Source: Nocardia sp. BSTN01 (GTDB lineage Bacteria > Actinomycetota > Actinomycetes > Mycobacteriales > Mycobacteriaceae). From it: a stretch of DNA of 64,000 bases. The stretch is from the NCBI RefSeq assembly GCF_015354405.1, contig NZ_JADKYP010000027.1, forward strand, positions 22,616 to 86,615, in the 5' to 3' direction. Shown here piece after piece: positions 41,509-49,617 of this stretch. The notes beneath the pieces were generated by a model. It was given only the letters and a program-made list of their open reading frames with translations. It had not been told where the DNA came from and searched no databases. The number at the start of each line of letters is the position of its first letter. Within the stretch, counting starts at the first letter, position 1. The translations under genes were made by a program, and so were the position numbers.

Positions 41509-43116
41509 CTACACCGGTCGAGATGCCGCGGCGACCAGCACCGCATGCAGCAATCTCGCCTGTATGCCCGCCTCGGCACCGTGCTGCACCACTTCGGCGA
41601 ACGCGATTCCGAGGGCGTGGCCCACATCGAATTCGCCTGGGATCGCGGACTTCCCGGCCAAACCGGCTCGCCAGTCCCGGTAACCGCTCACCACTTCGGC
41701 GAGTGTGCGGTCCGGCCGCGGCTCCCGGCGCAGGTATTCCCCGATCAGGACACGCTGCGCCTGTTTGCGCGCTACGCCGCCACCGGCGTCGTCGAGGGCC
41801 CGGCCGAACTCGTGGAGCGTTGCCGGATAGATGTCCGATCGCACCGGCTCGCCTCCGGGTTCCGGGGTCGGGGCGGCCGCCGGTTCTTGCGCGGTGCGCA
41901 GGTCGAGCGTCATCGAGCTGGTGGCGCCCTCGTCGCCCGGTTCACGACGCCATCGCACCGTGCCGCGTTCACCATCGAGCTCCGCTACCGCGACCGAATC
42001 CAACTGGATCATCGGGTAATCGGTGAGAACCCGGTCCACCGCTGCCAGAAAGTCACGGACGGGCGGCACTTGGAGGCCGGGTGTGTCGAACCCGGTCACC
42101 TCTACACCGTGGCGCTCGGCCACTGTTCGCGCCAGCCAACCGATCATCGGGTCGGACGCCCGCTGCTCGCGAGAGCGGCGCCGATCATCCGCACGCGCCT
42201 TGTCGCGCGATGATCGGTCGGATCGTGGCGGGGAACCGTGCCGGGGATTCGACTCCGGCCGGCTGGGAGATCCGGTCTTTCCGGGGGTTTCGGTCCTTCC
42301 CGGTGTGCCGGAAGGGCGAGGCGGCTGCCCTCCCCACGGGGTATCGCCCCGTTTCGTCGGTGTCGCTCGGCCGCCGGACGAGGCGTCCGTGGCTCCCGGC
42401 GCGGCGCGGCGGTCGGCGGGAGGCGGTGCCGACGAGGACGGCCGCGCCGAAACAGGGGAGGTCCGGCGACCAGAGCCACCGGCGGGGTTGCGCCCGTCCT
42501 GCCCGGACGGATCGGACGTCGGCCGATCCTGATTCCACGGCGAGCGGGACTGCGCCCCATCTTGCGGGACGGTCCGCGCCGGAGAACCGTTCGGTGACTG
42601 CGAACCACCGGCCGGGGGTTGTCCGGCGTGCTGCGTCCCGCCGGCGCGCTGCGCCGGACCGTCGGCGCCCGCGGAGTTGCGTCCCGGGGAGGAAGCAGCG
42701 GGGTCGTACGGGACCTGTGCACCGGTGTCGACCGGCGCCGTCGGGCTGGCCGCATTATTCGGTTGAAGCGTTGGCGAACTCCCGCTTCCCGGAGCCTGAT
42801 CATCCGCCGCGTCGGCCAGCCGGGCGGCGTTGCCGGCATCCTGCGCGTCGAATTCGTCTGCGACACGGACGATTCCGGCCGCCGTACTATGCAGCCCCTT
42901 CTCCATCGCCCGCACATTGGCCAGCATCTGATCGGCGTGCGGTGTGAACTGCTCGGCGAATTGACGGCCCATATAGTCGTCGCCCCAGCTACCGCGAGCC
43001 TGATCCAGGCAATCCCGCAGTCCCGCGTAGGTCTGCCCGACCCGGTCGGCGAGTTCGGTCAGCCGTGCACCCCGTTCGCGCAGGCCCGCCAGGTCCAGTC
43101 GAAGTTCGCCGCTCAT
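41509..43116 (-). CDS. WXG100-like protein with Pro-rich linker and degenerate zincin-like domain
   Basis: 535 residues from ATG 43116, with GAGGCGG upstream. Residues 1-100 are a WXG100-type helical hairpin (LDLAGLRERGARLTELADRV, then GSWGDDYMG in place of W-x-G at the turn). Residues about 105-325 are a very Pro/Ser/Gly/Arg-rich disordered linker. The C-terminal domain has the entry motif R-H-G-V-E-V-T-G-F-D-T-P-G also found in the zincin modules of the giant protein, and H435-E-F-G-R439 at the zinc position, so the second His ligand is lost. It is likely a type VII partner or small effector of the giant protein, whose GTG start touches its TAG stop. Confidence 0.75.
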   Translation of the reverse strand: MSGELRLDLAGLRERGARLTELADRVGQTYAGLRDCLDQARGSWGDDYMGRQFAEQFTPHADQMLANVRAMEKGLHSTAAGIVRVADEFDAQDAGNAARLADAADDQAPGSGSSPTLQPNNAASPTAPVDTGAQVPYDPAASSPGRNSAGADGPAQRAGGTQHAGQPPAGGSQSPNGSPARTVPQDGAQSRSPWNQDRPTSDPSGQDGRNPAGGSGRRTSPVSARPSSSAPPPADRRAAPGATDASSGGRATPTKRGDTPWGGQPPRPSGTPGRTETPGKTGSPSRPESNPRHGSPPRSDRSSRDKARADDRRRSREQRASDPMIGWLARTVAERHGVEVTGFDTPGLQVPPVRDFLAAVDRVLTDYPMIQLDSVAVAELDGERGTVRWRREPGDEGATSSMTLDLRTAQEPAAAPTPEPGGEPVRSDIYPATLHEFGRALDDAGGGVARKQAQRVLIGEYLRREPRPDRTLAEVVSGYRDWRAGLAGKSAIPGEFDVGHALGIAFAEVVQHGAEAGIQARLLHAVLVAAASRPV

Positions 43117-43132
43117 ATTCCGCCTCGAACCG

Positions 43133-44542
43133 TCAGTTCCGGCCGCCGACCCGCAGGCGGAGCCGTCGCTCGAAGTCGGTCACGAAAACCGACAGCGGCA
43201 CCGACGAACTCGAGCGCTCCACGACACCGTCGTCGGCGACGTAGAAGACCGCACGATCCAGGGCGATGTCGTTGTCCGGCACCGGCGATCGCACCATCCA
43301 GCCCACGCTGACCCGGTCGGCTCGCAAGGATGACGTGGGGTAGTCCGAGGTATCGTACCCGCGCTCGCGGATGTGATCGCGGACCAGCGTCAACGCCTCC
43401 GCTTCACCGATCCCGGCGATCTCGCCGGCAACCAGATCCGCGAGGACGAATTGGAACAGCGCACCGGCGACATCGACCCCGGTGTCGTCACCGACCACCT
43501 GCACGATCGCCTCACGTGTCACCGCGGCGGCCTGTGCGGCCGATACCAGCAACTCGGCGGCATCCGGCGACGGATTCTCCACCACATCGGCGACTACTCG
43601 CGCCACCGTATCGGCGGTCCACACCGCGGGCAGCGCCGCCGCGCATTCCGACATCGGAGCGGATTCGCCCCGGTACCACTGCCCCTCCTCCCACCAGTAA
43701 CAAAACGACAGCATGCCGGTCAGCACCCGCGGATTGAGCACCGGGTCCGCCACCCAATCCGGCGCTCCCGCAAATACTTTCGGCATCGCGCCACCGCCGT
43801 TGTAAGCGACGTCCAAAGCGGGGGCCTCCCATACGCCCCCCGACAGCACCGCCCGATCCCCGGGAAGCACCGTCAACGTCGAGCCGCTGTGTTCCGCGCT
43901 TTCGAAGATGCCCACGGACGGGCCGATTCGTGGCCCCCGTTCCGAGCCGGCCGCCACGAAGGCCGCGGCCAGTACCGCCCACCGTGCCCATAGGATTCGC
44001 AGGTCCGGCAACTCTCCGGTGACCGGCACCGGCCGCACCCCCGCACTCCGGTCCGCCCGCATTCCGTCCCAGGCGGCGCGTGGTGGCCTCGACTGGGATT
44101 CACCGCGCCCGAGATACGCCGCCAACCACACCGGCAACCGACGGCGCGGATGACGGTCCAGGTCGGCCAGGTACGCCTGGGGCGCGAACAGTTGCTCGCC
44201 GGGAAACGGCTCGGCCCCGTGATCGACGACGACCTCGGCCTCCTCCGCGTCGGCGCGCACCACTATCCGCCACCACGGCTCGCTCTCCAGCTCGGCCGAG
44301 ATCTGCCGGTGCCGGCGCACCGACGCCCACACTTCGTCCGACGCCTGACACCTGATCGGCCCGTTACCGTCATCGACCAGGAACAACGCCGACTCGGTGA
44401 CAACGGTCACCGCGAACGATGCCTCCAGCCGTTGCCATCCGGGTGGCGCGAGCTCGCGTAAGCCCGCGGTGATCCGGTCCGCCACGTCCGCGAGATCCTC
44501 ACTCCCGGACCAGATCACCGCACACTCCCTGATCCACGACAT
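43133..44542 (-). CDS. Uncharacterised first gene of the giant-protein operon
   Basis: 469 residues. It is the operon's first gene, 16 bases before the WXG100-like gene. The N-terminal 130 residues form a soluble alpha/beta domain (TVVTESALFLVDDG, EPWWRIVVRADAEEAEVVVD) resembling small YezG-like or immunity-type domains. The middle has a Trp-rich block (LTGMLSFCYWWEEGQWYRGE). The end is helical. No catalytic motif or membrane segment is seen. By analogy with other WXG100/polymorphic-toxin loci it could be an immunity protein or a dedicated chaperone, but this is inference from position only. Confidence 0.65.
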   Translation of the reverse strand: MSWIRECAVIWSGSEDLADVADRITAGLRELAPPGWQRLEASFAVTVVTESALFLVDDGNGPIRCQASDEVWASVRRHRQISAELESEPWWRIVVRADAEEAEVVVDHGAEPFPGEQLFAPQAYLADLDRHPRRRLPVWLAAYLGRGESQSRPPRAAWDGMRADRSAGVRPVPVTGELPDLRILWARWAVLAAAFVAAGSERGPRIGPSVGIFESAEHSGSTLTVLPGDRAVLSGGVWEAPALDVAYNGGGAMPKVFAGAPDWVADPVLNPRVLTGMLSFCYWWEEGQWYRGESAPMSECAAALPAVWTADTVARVVADVVENPSPDAAELLVSAAQAAAVTREAIVQVVGDDTGVDVAGALFQFVLADLVAGEIAGIGEAEALTLVRDHIRERGYDTSDYPTSSLRADRVSVGWMVRSPVPDNDIALDRAVFYVADDGVVERSSSSVPLSVFVTDFERRLRLRVGGRN

Positions 44543-44666
44543 ACCGATACGCGACCACTCCCGCGGCTGCGCACCTCGACCTCGGGAGGAGTAGAAGCAA
44601 TTCCCACCACCGCCTCGATCTATCGCTTGTCAGGGCCGCATTCGGATCGAGAATTTCGTAACCGAG

Positions 44667-44684
44667 GCCCGGATGCAACCGGGC
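44667..44684 (-). terminator. Possible weak terminator between the MocR gene and the giant-protein operon
   Basis: GCCCGG at 44667-44672 pairs with CCGGGC at 44679-44684 across a 6-base loop, 62 bases past the MocR stop. It has no T-run, and GC-rich actinobacterial terminators often lack one. The rest of 44543-44745 shows another inverted repeat (CTCCCG 44558-44563 with CGGGAG 44583-44588) and no convincing promoter. Confidence 0.3.
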
Positions 44685-44745
44685 TGCTATTGCCAGCCCT
44701 GGAAAGTGATCCGCGCAGAACCCGGAGTTCGCCAAGGGGCCCGTC

Positions 44746-46140
44746 TTAGTGATTCGGATCGGTGTTCGTTCCGTGCGCGGCGGCCGCGAGGCATTCGGCG
44801 GCGATCCGGAGGGCGCGGGGAAGTTCGTCACGGGGCACCGCGGTGTATCCCAGCGCGATGCCGAAGGCCTGCCGAGGTCCGGCGTGGTGGCGGGCCAACC
44901 CGTCGAGGAGGACACCGCGGCGGCGCGCGAGCTCGATCGCACGGCTTTCGGCCGCCGCGTCGGGGAGGGGAACCACCAGGTGGGATCCGGCGTCGTCGCC
45001 GCGGATGTCCAGGCCGTGGCGGCCTAGTTCCGCGACGGTGAGGGTGCGCCGGGGCGGCATTTCCCGGCGCAATCGGCGCAGATGGCGGGCAAGATCGCCG
45101 TGGCGAGCGAGTTCGGCCAGCACCAGCTGACCGGCCGGGGCCGGCCAGGCGCCGGTCGACTCGCGGTGCTCGAGTACGGCCGCCACGATCCATGGGGCGG
45201 CGACCAGCCATCCGACGCCCAGCGTGGGCGAGAGGATCTTCGAGGTGGTGCCGAGGTGGACGACCAGGTCGGGTGCGAGCCCGGCGAGCAGGGGCAGCGG
45301 TGCGCTGTCGTAGCGCAGTTCCCCGTCGTAGTCGTCTTCGATGATCACCGCGCCGGTGCGCCGCGCGAAGTCCACGAGCTGGATCCGGCGCCCTGCGGGC
45401 ATCCGTACGCCGAGTGGAAATTGATGTGCCGGAGTGCAATACACCGCGCGGACATGAGCGGGAATCGATTCGACCAGGATCCCGTCGCGGTCCATCGGCA
45501 CCGGGACCACCTCGACTCCGGCGGAACGAAAGGCGCCGACCGCGCGCAGATATCCGGGATCTTCGATGGCGACCGCATCGCCGGGCCGCAGCACCGCACG
45601 GGCGAATTCGGCTACGGCGGAACTGGTTCCGGCGGTCGCGATGATCCGTGCCGGTTGATCGACGCGCAGTCCGCGATGGCGCAGCAGATGTTCGGCGACC
45701 ATGGCCCGATAGCCGGGATCGCCGGCGCGCTCCTTGCGCACCGAGGGGCCACGATCACCTGCCGCCCGCCAGGCCCGTCGCCATGCGGCGCTGTCCATCG
45801 CCTCCGCGCAGGGGGCGCCGGGCGCGAGGTCCAGCAGCTCCCGGGCGGAATCCGAATCCGCCTGGGCAGCTATGTGGTTCGAGGCGGGAACCGGTGCCGC
45901 GGTGAGGTAGGTCCCCGATCCGTGCCGACCCGAAATCCAGCCCTCGGCATGTAATTGGTCGTAAGCGGCGGTGACCACGGTGCGGCTGACGCCGAGCCGG
46001 GCGGCGAGGGCTCGCGACGAGGGCATACGGTCACCGCCGCGCAGTCGCCCGTCGGTCGCGGCGTTGCGCAGCTCGTCGGCTACCTGTACCGACAGCGGAC
46101 GCCGGTCGGAGCGATCGACCGCGAGCGGCAGTTCGTCCAC
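44746..46140 (-). CDS. MocR-family regulator (GntR HTH fused to a PLP aminotransferase-like domain)
   Basis: 464 residues from GTG 46140 (GGAG 6 bases upstream). The frame is open further to 46242, but the extra part enters the divergent promoter. Residues 1-85 are a GntR winged helix (PLSVQVADELRNAATDGRLR, LAARLGVSRTVVTAAYDQL). A fold-type I aminotransferase-like domain follows, with the PLP Lys in G-T-T-S-K-I-L-S-P. MocR proteins such as PdxR respond to PLP-linked metabolites and usually control a divergent neighbour, here the FMN split-barrel gene at 46230. Confidence 0.9.
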   Translation of the reverse strand: MDELPLAVDRSDRRPLSVQVADELRNAATDGRLRGGDRMPSSRALAARLGVSRTVVTAAYDQLHAEGWISGRHGSGTYLTAAPVPASNHIAAQADSDSARELLDLAPGAPCAEAMDSAAWRRAWRAAGDRGPSVRKERAGDPGYRAMVAEHLLRHRGLRVDQPARIIATAGTSSAVAEFARAVLRPGDAVAIEDPGYLRAVGAFRSAGVEVVPVPMDRDGILVESIPAHVRAVYCTPAHQFPLGVRMPAGRRIQLVDFARRTGAVIIEDDYDGELRYDSAPLPLLAGLAPDLVVHLGTTSKILSPTLGVGWLVAAPWIVAAVLEHRESTGAWPAPAGQLVLAELARHGDLARHLRRLRREMPPRRTLTVAELGRHGLDIRGDDAGSHLVVPLPDAAAESRAIELARRRGVLLDGLARHHAGPRQAFGIALGYTAVPRDELPRALRIAAECLAAAAHGTNTDPNH

Positions 46141-46160
46141 GTTGTTCTCCGATCCGCTCC

Positions 46161-46172
46161 GAAGTGGACTTC
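46161..46172. promoter_or_regulatory. Inverted repeat, candidate MocR site
   Basis: GAAGT-GG-ACTTC lies in the 89-base gap between the divergent MocR and FMN-binding genes. PdxR-type MocR proteins bind AGTGGAC-like half-sites, which this contains. It is the only obvious symmetry in the gap. Confidence 0.5.
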
Positions 46173-46229
46173 TAGAAAGCCGCCATATTGGCCATTTCAT
46201 GATGCCATTCGCCGCGCAATGCTGTTCAC

Positions 46230-46943
46230 ATGACCGCCACACCAGTTCCCAGACCTGCGCTTTCTCCCACCCGCCGCAGCACCGTCACTCGTTACCGGGA
46301 CCGCGCGGCGACCGACCGCGTGGCATTGGACGACGTTCTCGACGCCGGCCTGATCTGCCATATCGGCGTGCTGCTGCATGGCACGCCGGTCGTGCTGCCG
46401 ACCATCTACGGAAGGGTGGACGACACGCTCTACCTGCACGGATCGACCGGTGCGGGCAATATGCGCGCCGCTCTCACCGGCGAGATCTCGGTGGCGGTGA
46501 CGGTGGTCGATGCGATCGTGTATGCCCGTGCGGCCATGCACTTTTCGATGAACTACCGCTCGGCCGTCATCCATGGGCGCCCGGTCGAGGTCACCGATCC
46601 CGAGGAGCGGCTGCGCGCGTTGCGCGCCATCGTCGAACATTCCGCCCCCGGCGCCTGGGACACCGTCCGTGCGCCCGACAAGAAGGAACTGGCGGCCACC
46701 CTGGTTCTGGCTCTCGACCTCACCGAGGCCTCGGTGAAGACCCGTACCGGCGACCCCTCCGACGATCCCGCCGACCTGAACAGCGACGCCTGGGCGGGTC
46801 TGCTTCCGGTCAGCTACGCCTTCGGCACGCCGATCCCGGCGCCCGACCTGGCGCGCCCGGCGGCTGTCCCGGACCACGTGGTGGCGCGTATCCGGACCGG
46901 CGAATTCGCCGAAACAGAGGGAGCGATCTCCCCTCGGCGGTAA
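46230..46943 (+). CDS. Pyridoxamine 5'-phosphate oxidase-like FMN-binding split-barrel protein
   Basis: 237 residues. The split beta-barrel signature is visible: V-L-L-H-G-T-P-V-V-L-P-T-I-Y, then D-D-T-L-Y-L-H-G-S-T-G-A-G-N-M-R and the Y-R-S-A-V-I-H-G strand. This matches the PNPOx-like/NimA-like group of flavin-nucleotide-binding proteins. Family members bind FMN or F420 and reduce or oxidise small substrates, and a few confer nitroimidazole tolerance. It diverges from the MocR gene, suggesting PLP/vitamin B6 or redox-related control. Confidence 0.82.
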   Translation: MTATPVPRPALSPTRRSTVTRYRDRAATDRVALDDVLDAGLICHIGVLLHGTPVVLPTIYGRVDDTLYLHGSTGAGNMRAALTGEISVAVTVVDAIVYARAAMHFSMNYRSAVIHGRPVEVTDPEERLRALRAIVEHSAPGAWDTVRAPDKKELAATLVLALDLTEASVKTRTGDPSDDPADLNSDAWAGLLPVSYAFGTPIPAPDLARPAAVPDHVVARIRTGEFAETEGAISPRR

Positions 46944-46950
46944 TACCGGC

Positions 46951-48177
46951 TCACCAGACCGTGACCGGCACCTCGAGCCGCTCGATTTCCTTGCGCGCGA
47001 CATCGACCAGCACAGCGGGGGATCGGATGTACTCCTGATCCAGACCCACCAGCGCGAGGGTGTACGTGTGTCCGATCCGGGACAGGTAGGCCGCGAGGCG
47101 GGTGCGGGGGAGTGCCGTCGATTGCAATCCGGGATGGATGGCCCGGGCGGCGACGCCGGTGCAGCGATGCGGGCCCAGCTGTGCCAGCGAGGCCGGCAGG
47201 GTGCCGATGTTCGAACACAGGATGTCACGTTCCCCCGCACCGCGGGAGAGCCGGTGGGCGACGCGCGCGGGCAGCACCTGCAGCAGTTCCGCGGGCATGC
47301 CCGGCGGACCGGAGATCCGGTATTCGTATGCGGCACGGCACTTCTCGCGCAAGGTCCCGGGTGTATCGGTGCGCTCGACCACCACTTCGGTCATGGCCAT
47401 GTCGTTGTTGACCCGGCGATCGTCGCGGGTGTCGACGGGTACGGCGGCGGCTATCGCCGACGCGGGGAAGCCGCTGTCCCACAGCATCTTCGCGACGACG
47501 TGGAGGAACAGGCTGTTGGCCGTGCCGCCCCGCCCCGCCGCGGCCAGCTCCCAGTCCGCCGCCGGAAACTGCAGCACCGCATCGGATGTCGTCGCCGTTT
47601 CGGCGCTGCGTCCGGGCCCGCCATCGGATCCCCGGGGCACCCCGTGTCGCAGGGCGCGTGCGGTGCCGGACAGCACGGTGGTCCACTGTCGCACCGCATC
47701 GGCCCAATCCGACTGCGGCGCCGCATATTCCGTGAGCGGTGTGCCGGACAATGCGTGGTCGACGGCCAGCGCCAGGCCGCGTCCGTCGGCGAGGGCGTGG
47801 GAACACGTCAGCGCCACCACCGAACCGCCCTCACGCAGCGCCGCCGCGGACAGCCGCCAACCCGGCCCGAATTCCGGATCCAGCTCGTAACCCTGTTCGT
47901 CGGCCCAGCTCAGCAGATCAGCGGTGGCGATGCCGCCGCCGGCGATGCGCAACGGATGAGCGCCGTCGTTGCGCCGCCAGTACGGCCGCGCACCCGGCAC
48001 CCGCGGCCGGACGACGCGGCGGCCGAGCGGGCCGACGCGCAGGGCGGCGTGGATCTGTTCCAGCAGCCGGCGGTCGATGGGGTCGGCGGTGCGCCACAAC
48101 CCTTGCAGCGCACTGGGAGTGCCCAGACCGCGATGGGCGCGCAGGAAGATCTCGTCGACGACGGTGAGCCGGCCCAT
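46951..48177 (-). CDS. Condensation-domain-like acyltransferase
   Basis: 408 residues of the CoA-dependent acyltransferase/condensation superfamily (PapA-, WS/DGAT- or C-domain-like). The active-site motif H-x3-D-G is present in C-S-H-A-L-A-D-G-R-G, and the later D-F-G-W-like position is I-L-C-S-N-I-G-T-L-P. No carrier protein or adenylation domain is nearby. It lies 6 bases downstream of the echA-like gene in the same direction, suggesting joint function in acyl-CoA or lipid modification. Confidence 0.7.
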   Translation of the reverse strand: MGRLTVVDEIFLRAHRGLGTPSALQGLWRTADPIDRRLLEQIHAALRVGPLGRRVVRPRVPGARPYWRRNDGAHPLRIAGGGIATADLLSWADEQGYELDPEFGPGWRLSAAALREGGSVVALTCSHALADGRGLALAVDHALSGTPLTEYAAPQSDWADAVRQWTTVLSGTARALRHGVPRGSDGGPGRSAETATTSDAVLQFPAADWELAAAGRGGTANSLFLHVVAKMLWDSGFPASAIAAAVPVDTRDDRRVNNDMAMTEVVVERTDTPGTLREKCRAAYEYRISGPPGMPAELLQVLPARVAHRLSRGAGERDILCSNIGTLPASLAQLGPHRCTGVAARAIHPGLQSTALPRTRLAAYLSRIGHTYTLALVGLDQEYIRSPAVLVDVARKEIERLEVPVTVW

Positions 48178-48183
48178 CGCCGC

Positions 48184-48957
48184 TCAGGCCGACGATCCGT
48201 GCCGGCCCGCACCACCGGCGAACCGTTGCGCACCCTCGAGCGCACCGTCGGCCAGCGCGGTGAAGCCGTAGCGGAACTCGCGAGTCATCGCCTCCGATTC
48301 GTCGAGTCCCCACTGCTCCAGCGCCGACATCCGATCCGAACGCAGGCACGTCTGCGGCAGCGCCGCCAGTTCGGTGGCGAGCCGCTCCGCGGCGGTGCGC
48401 GATTCGCCGGAGGCCACGACCTGGCTGACCAGTCCGATCTGCAGTGCCTCGGGTGCGGCGACCGCACGGCCGGTCAGGATCATGTCCATCGCCCGGCCGT
48501 GGCCGACGATGCGCGGCAGTCGCACCGTGCCGCCGTCGATCAGCGGGACGCCCCAGCGGCGGCAGAACACGCCGAAAGTGCTGTCCTGCTCGGCAATTCG
48601 CAGATCGCACCACAGCGCCAGTTCCAGTCCACCGGCTACGGCGTAGCCGGACACCGCGGCGATCACCGGTTTGGACAGCGTCATGCGGGTGGGGCCCATC
48701 GGCCCGTCGCCGTCCTCGGCCGCCCGGTTGGACTTCTCGGTGCCCAGCGATTTCAGATCCGCCCCGGCGCAGAAGGTGCCGCCCGCGCCCCAGAGCACCG
48801 CGACCGCCGCCGTGTCGTCGGCATCGAATTCGCGGAACGCCGCCGCCAGCGCCCGCGCGGTCGGTCCGTCGACGGCATTGCGTGCCTCGGGGCGATCCAG
48901 GATCACCGTGAAGACCGGCCCGCTGCGCTCGATTCGTACGCTCACGAATTCGACCAT
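48184..48957 (-). CDS. Enoyl-CoA hydratase/isomerase family protein (crotonase)
   Basis: 257 residues. Crotonase features: R-P-E-A-R-N-A-V near the N-terminus, G-T-F-C-A-G-A-D-L-K-S oxyanion-hole loop, S-K-P-V-I-A-A-V-S-G-Y-A-V-A-G-G-L-E-L-A-L and the D-S-T-F-G-V-F-C-R-R-W-G block. The catalytic Glu of the second loop appears as L-I-D-G-G, i.e. one of the usual Glu residues is replaced by Asp or lost, so the reaction may be isomerase-type. It is the first gene of a pair with the acyltransferase and diverges from the TetR gene. Confidence 0.85.
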   Translation of the reverse strand: MVEFVSVRIERSGPVFTVILDRPEARNAVDGPTARALAAAFREFDADDTAAVAVLWGAGGTFCAGADLKSLGTEKSNRAAEDGDGPMGPTRMTLSKPVIAAVSGYAVAGGLELALWCDLRIAEQDSTFGVFCRRWGVPLIDGGTVRLPRIVGHGRAMDMILTGRAVAAPEALQIGLVSQVVASGESRTAAERLATELAALPQTCLRSDRMSALEQWGLDESEAMTREFRYGFTALADGALEGAQRFAGGAGRHGSSA

Positions 48958-48980
48958 ACGGCCCGCCCCGGCCCTTGCGT

Positions 48981-49009
48981 CAAGAAATGAATGTATGATT
49001 CACTTCTTG
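48981..49009. promoter_or_regulatory. 29-base imperfect palindrome, likely TetR operator
   Basis: Arms CAAGAAATGAAT (48981-48992) and ATTCACTTCTTG (48998-49009) are inverted with one mismatch, centred in the gap between the divergent crotonase and TetR genes. A TATGAT-like -10 box at 48994-48999 lies inside it, so binding would block transcription directly. Only 11 bases separate that box from the TetR GTG start. Confidence 0.75.
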
Positions 49010-49010
49010 C

Positions 49011-49607
49011 GTGGCGTACCGCAGAACCCCCGCCGTGCAGGCGCGACTGGACGCCCAGTCGCGCGCCATCGTGCACGCGGCCATGAAGGTGCTCTCGGAG
49101 CAGGGCTTCGGTGGGCTCTCGATGGCGACTGTCGCCGCGGAGGCCGGGGTCGCCACCGGAACCGTCTACAAGAGCTTCAGCGGTAAGGCCGAACTGGTCA
49201 CCGCCGTGTTCCGGGACGTCGTCACCCGGGAGGTCGCCGCGGTCGCGCAGGCCGGGGCGCAGGGCGGCGTGGTCGAGCGGGTCACCGCCGCGGTGGAGAC
49301 CTTCGCCGGGCGCGCGCTGAAGAATCCCAAACTCGCCTACGTCCTGCTCGCCGAACCGGTGGACGCGAGCGTCGACACCGAACGCCTGCGCTTCCGCAGG
49401 GCGTTCGCCGAAACCTTCGAGACCGCGATCGCCGACGGTGTCGGCGCCGGGCAACTGCCGCCCCAGGACCCGCGCACCACCGCCGCCGCCCTGGTCGGCG
49501 CCATCGGTGAGGTGCTGGTCGGACCGCTGGCCGAGCAGTTGCAGAGCGAATCCGTGGTGCCCGAACTCGTCGCCTTCGCCCTGCGGGCCCTCGGCGCGCA
49601 CGAATAG
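49011..49607 (+). CDS. TetR-family transcriptional regulator
   Basis: 198 residues starting at GTG 49011, one base after the palindrome. The start and the -10-like box at 48994 suggest a leaderless transcript. The N-terminal TetR HTH is clear: AIVHAAMKVLSEQGFGGLSM, then VAAEAGVATGTVYKSFSGKA, and the typical helix 4. The ligand-binding half is helical and unassigned. It is followed 10 bases later by the AidB-like acyl-CoA dehydrogenase, so it likely controls that gene and the divergent crotonase pair in response to an acyl-CoA or fatty-acid-type ligand. Confidence 0.9.
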   Translation: MAYRRTPAVQARLDAQSRAIVHAAMKVLSEQGFGGLSMATVAAEAGVATGTVYKSFSGKAELVTAVFRDVVTREVAAVAQAGAQGGVVERVTAAVETFAGRALKNPKLAYVLLAEPVDASVDTERLRFRRAFAETFETAIADGVGAGQLPPQDPRTTAAALVGAIGEVLVGPLAEQLQSESVVPELVAFALRALGAHE

Positions 49608-49617
49608 GAGAACTCAT

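Noticed and set aside
12967-41508. The giant frame as a chance fusion or a polyketide/nonribosomal synthase
   Set aside because: No ketosynthase, carrier-protein or adenylation motifs are seen. Continuous coding with consistent domain signatures and in-frame linkers argues against chance fusion, though long reads should confirm the assembly.
41509-44542. Core type VII secretion machinery genes
   Set aside because: No EccC/EccD/EccB/MycP-like protein was recognised anywhere in the window; only substrate-type genes are present.
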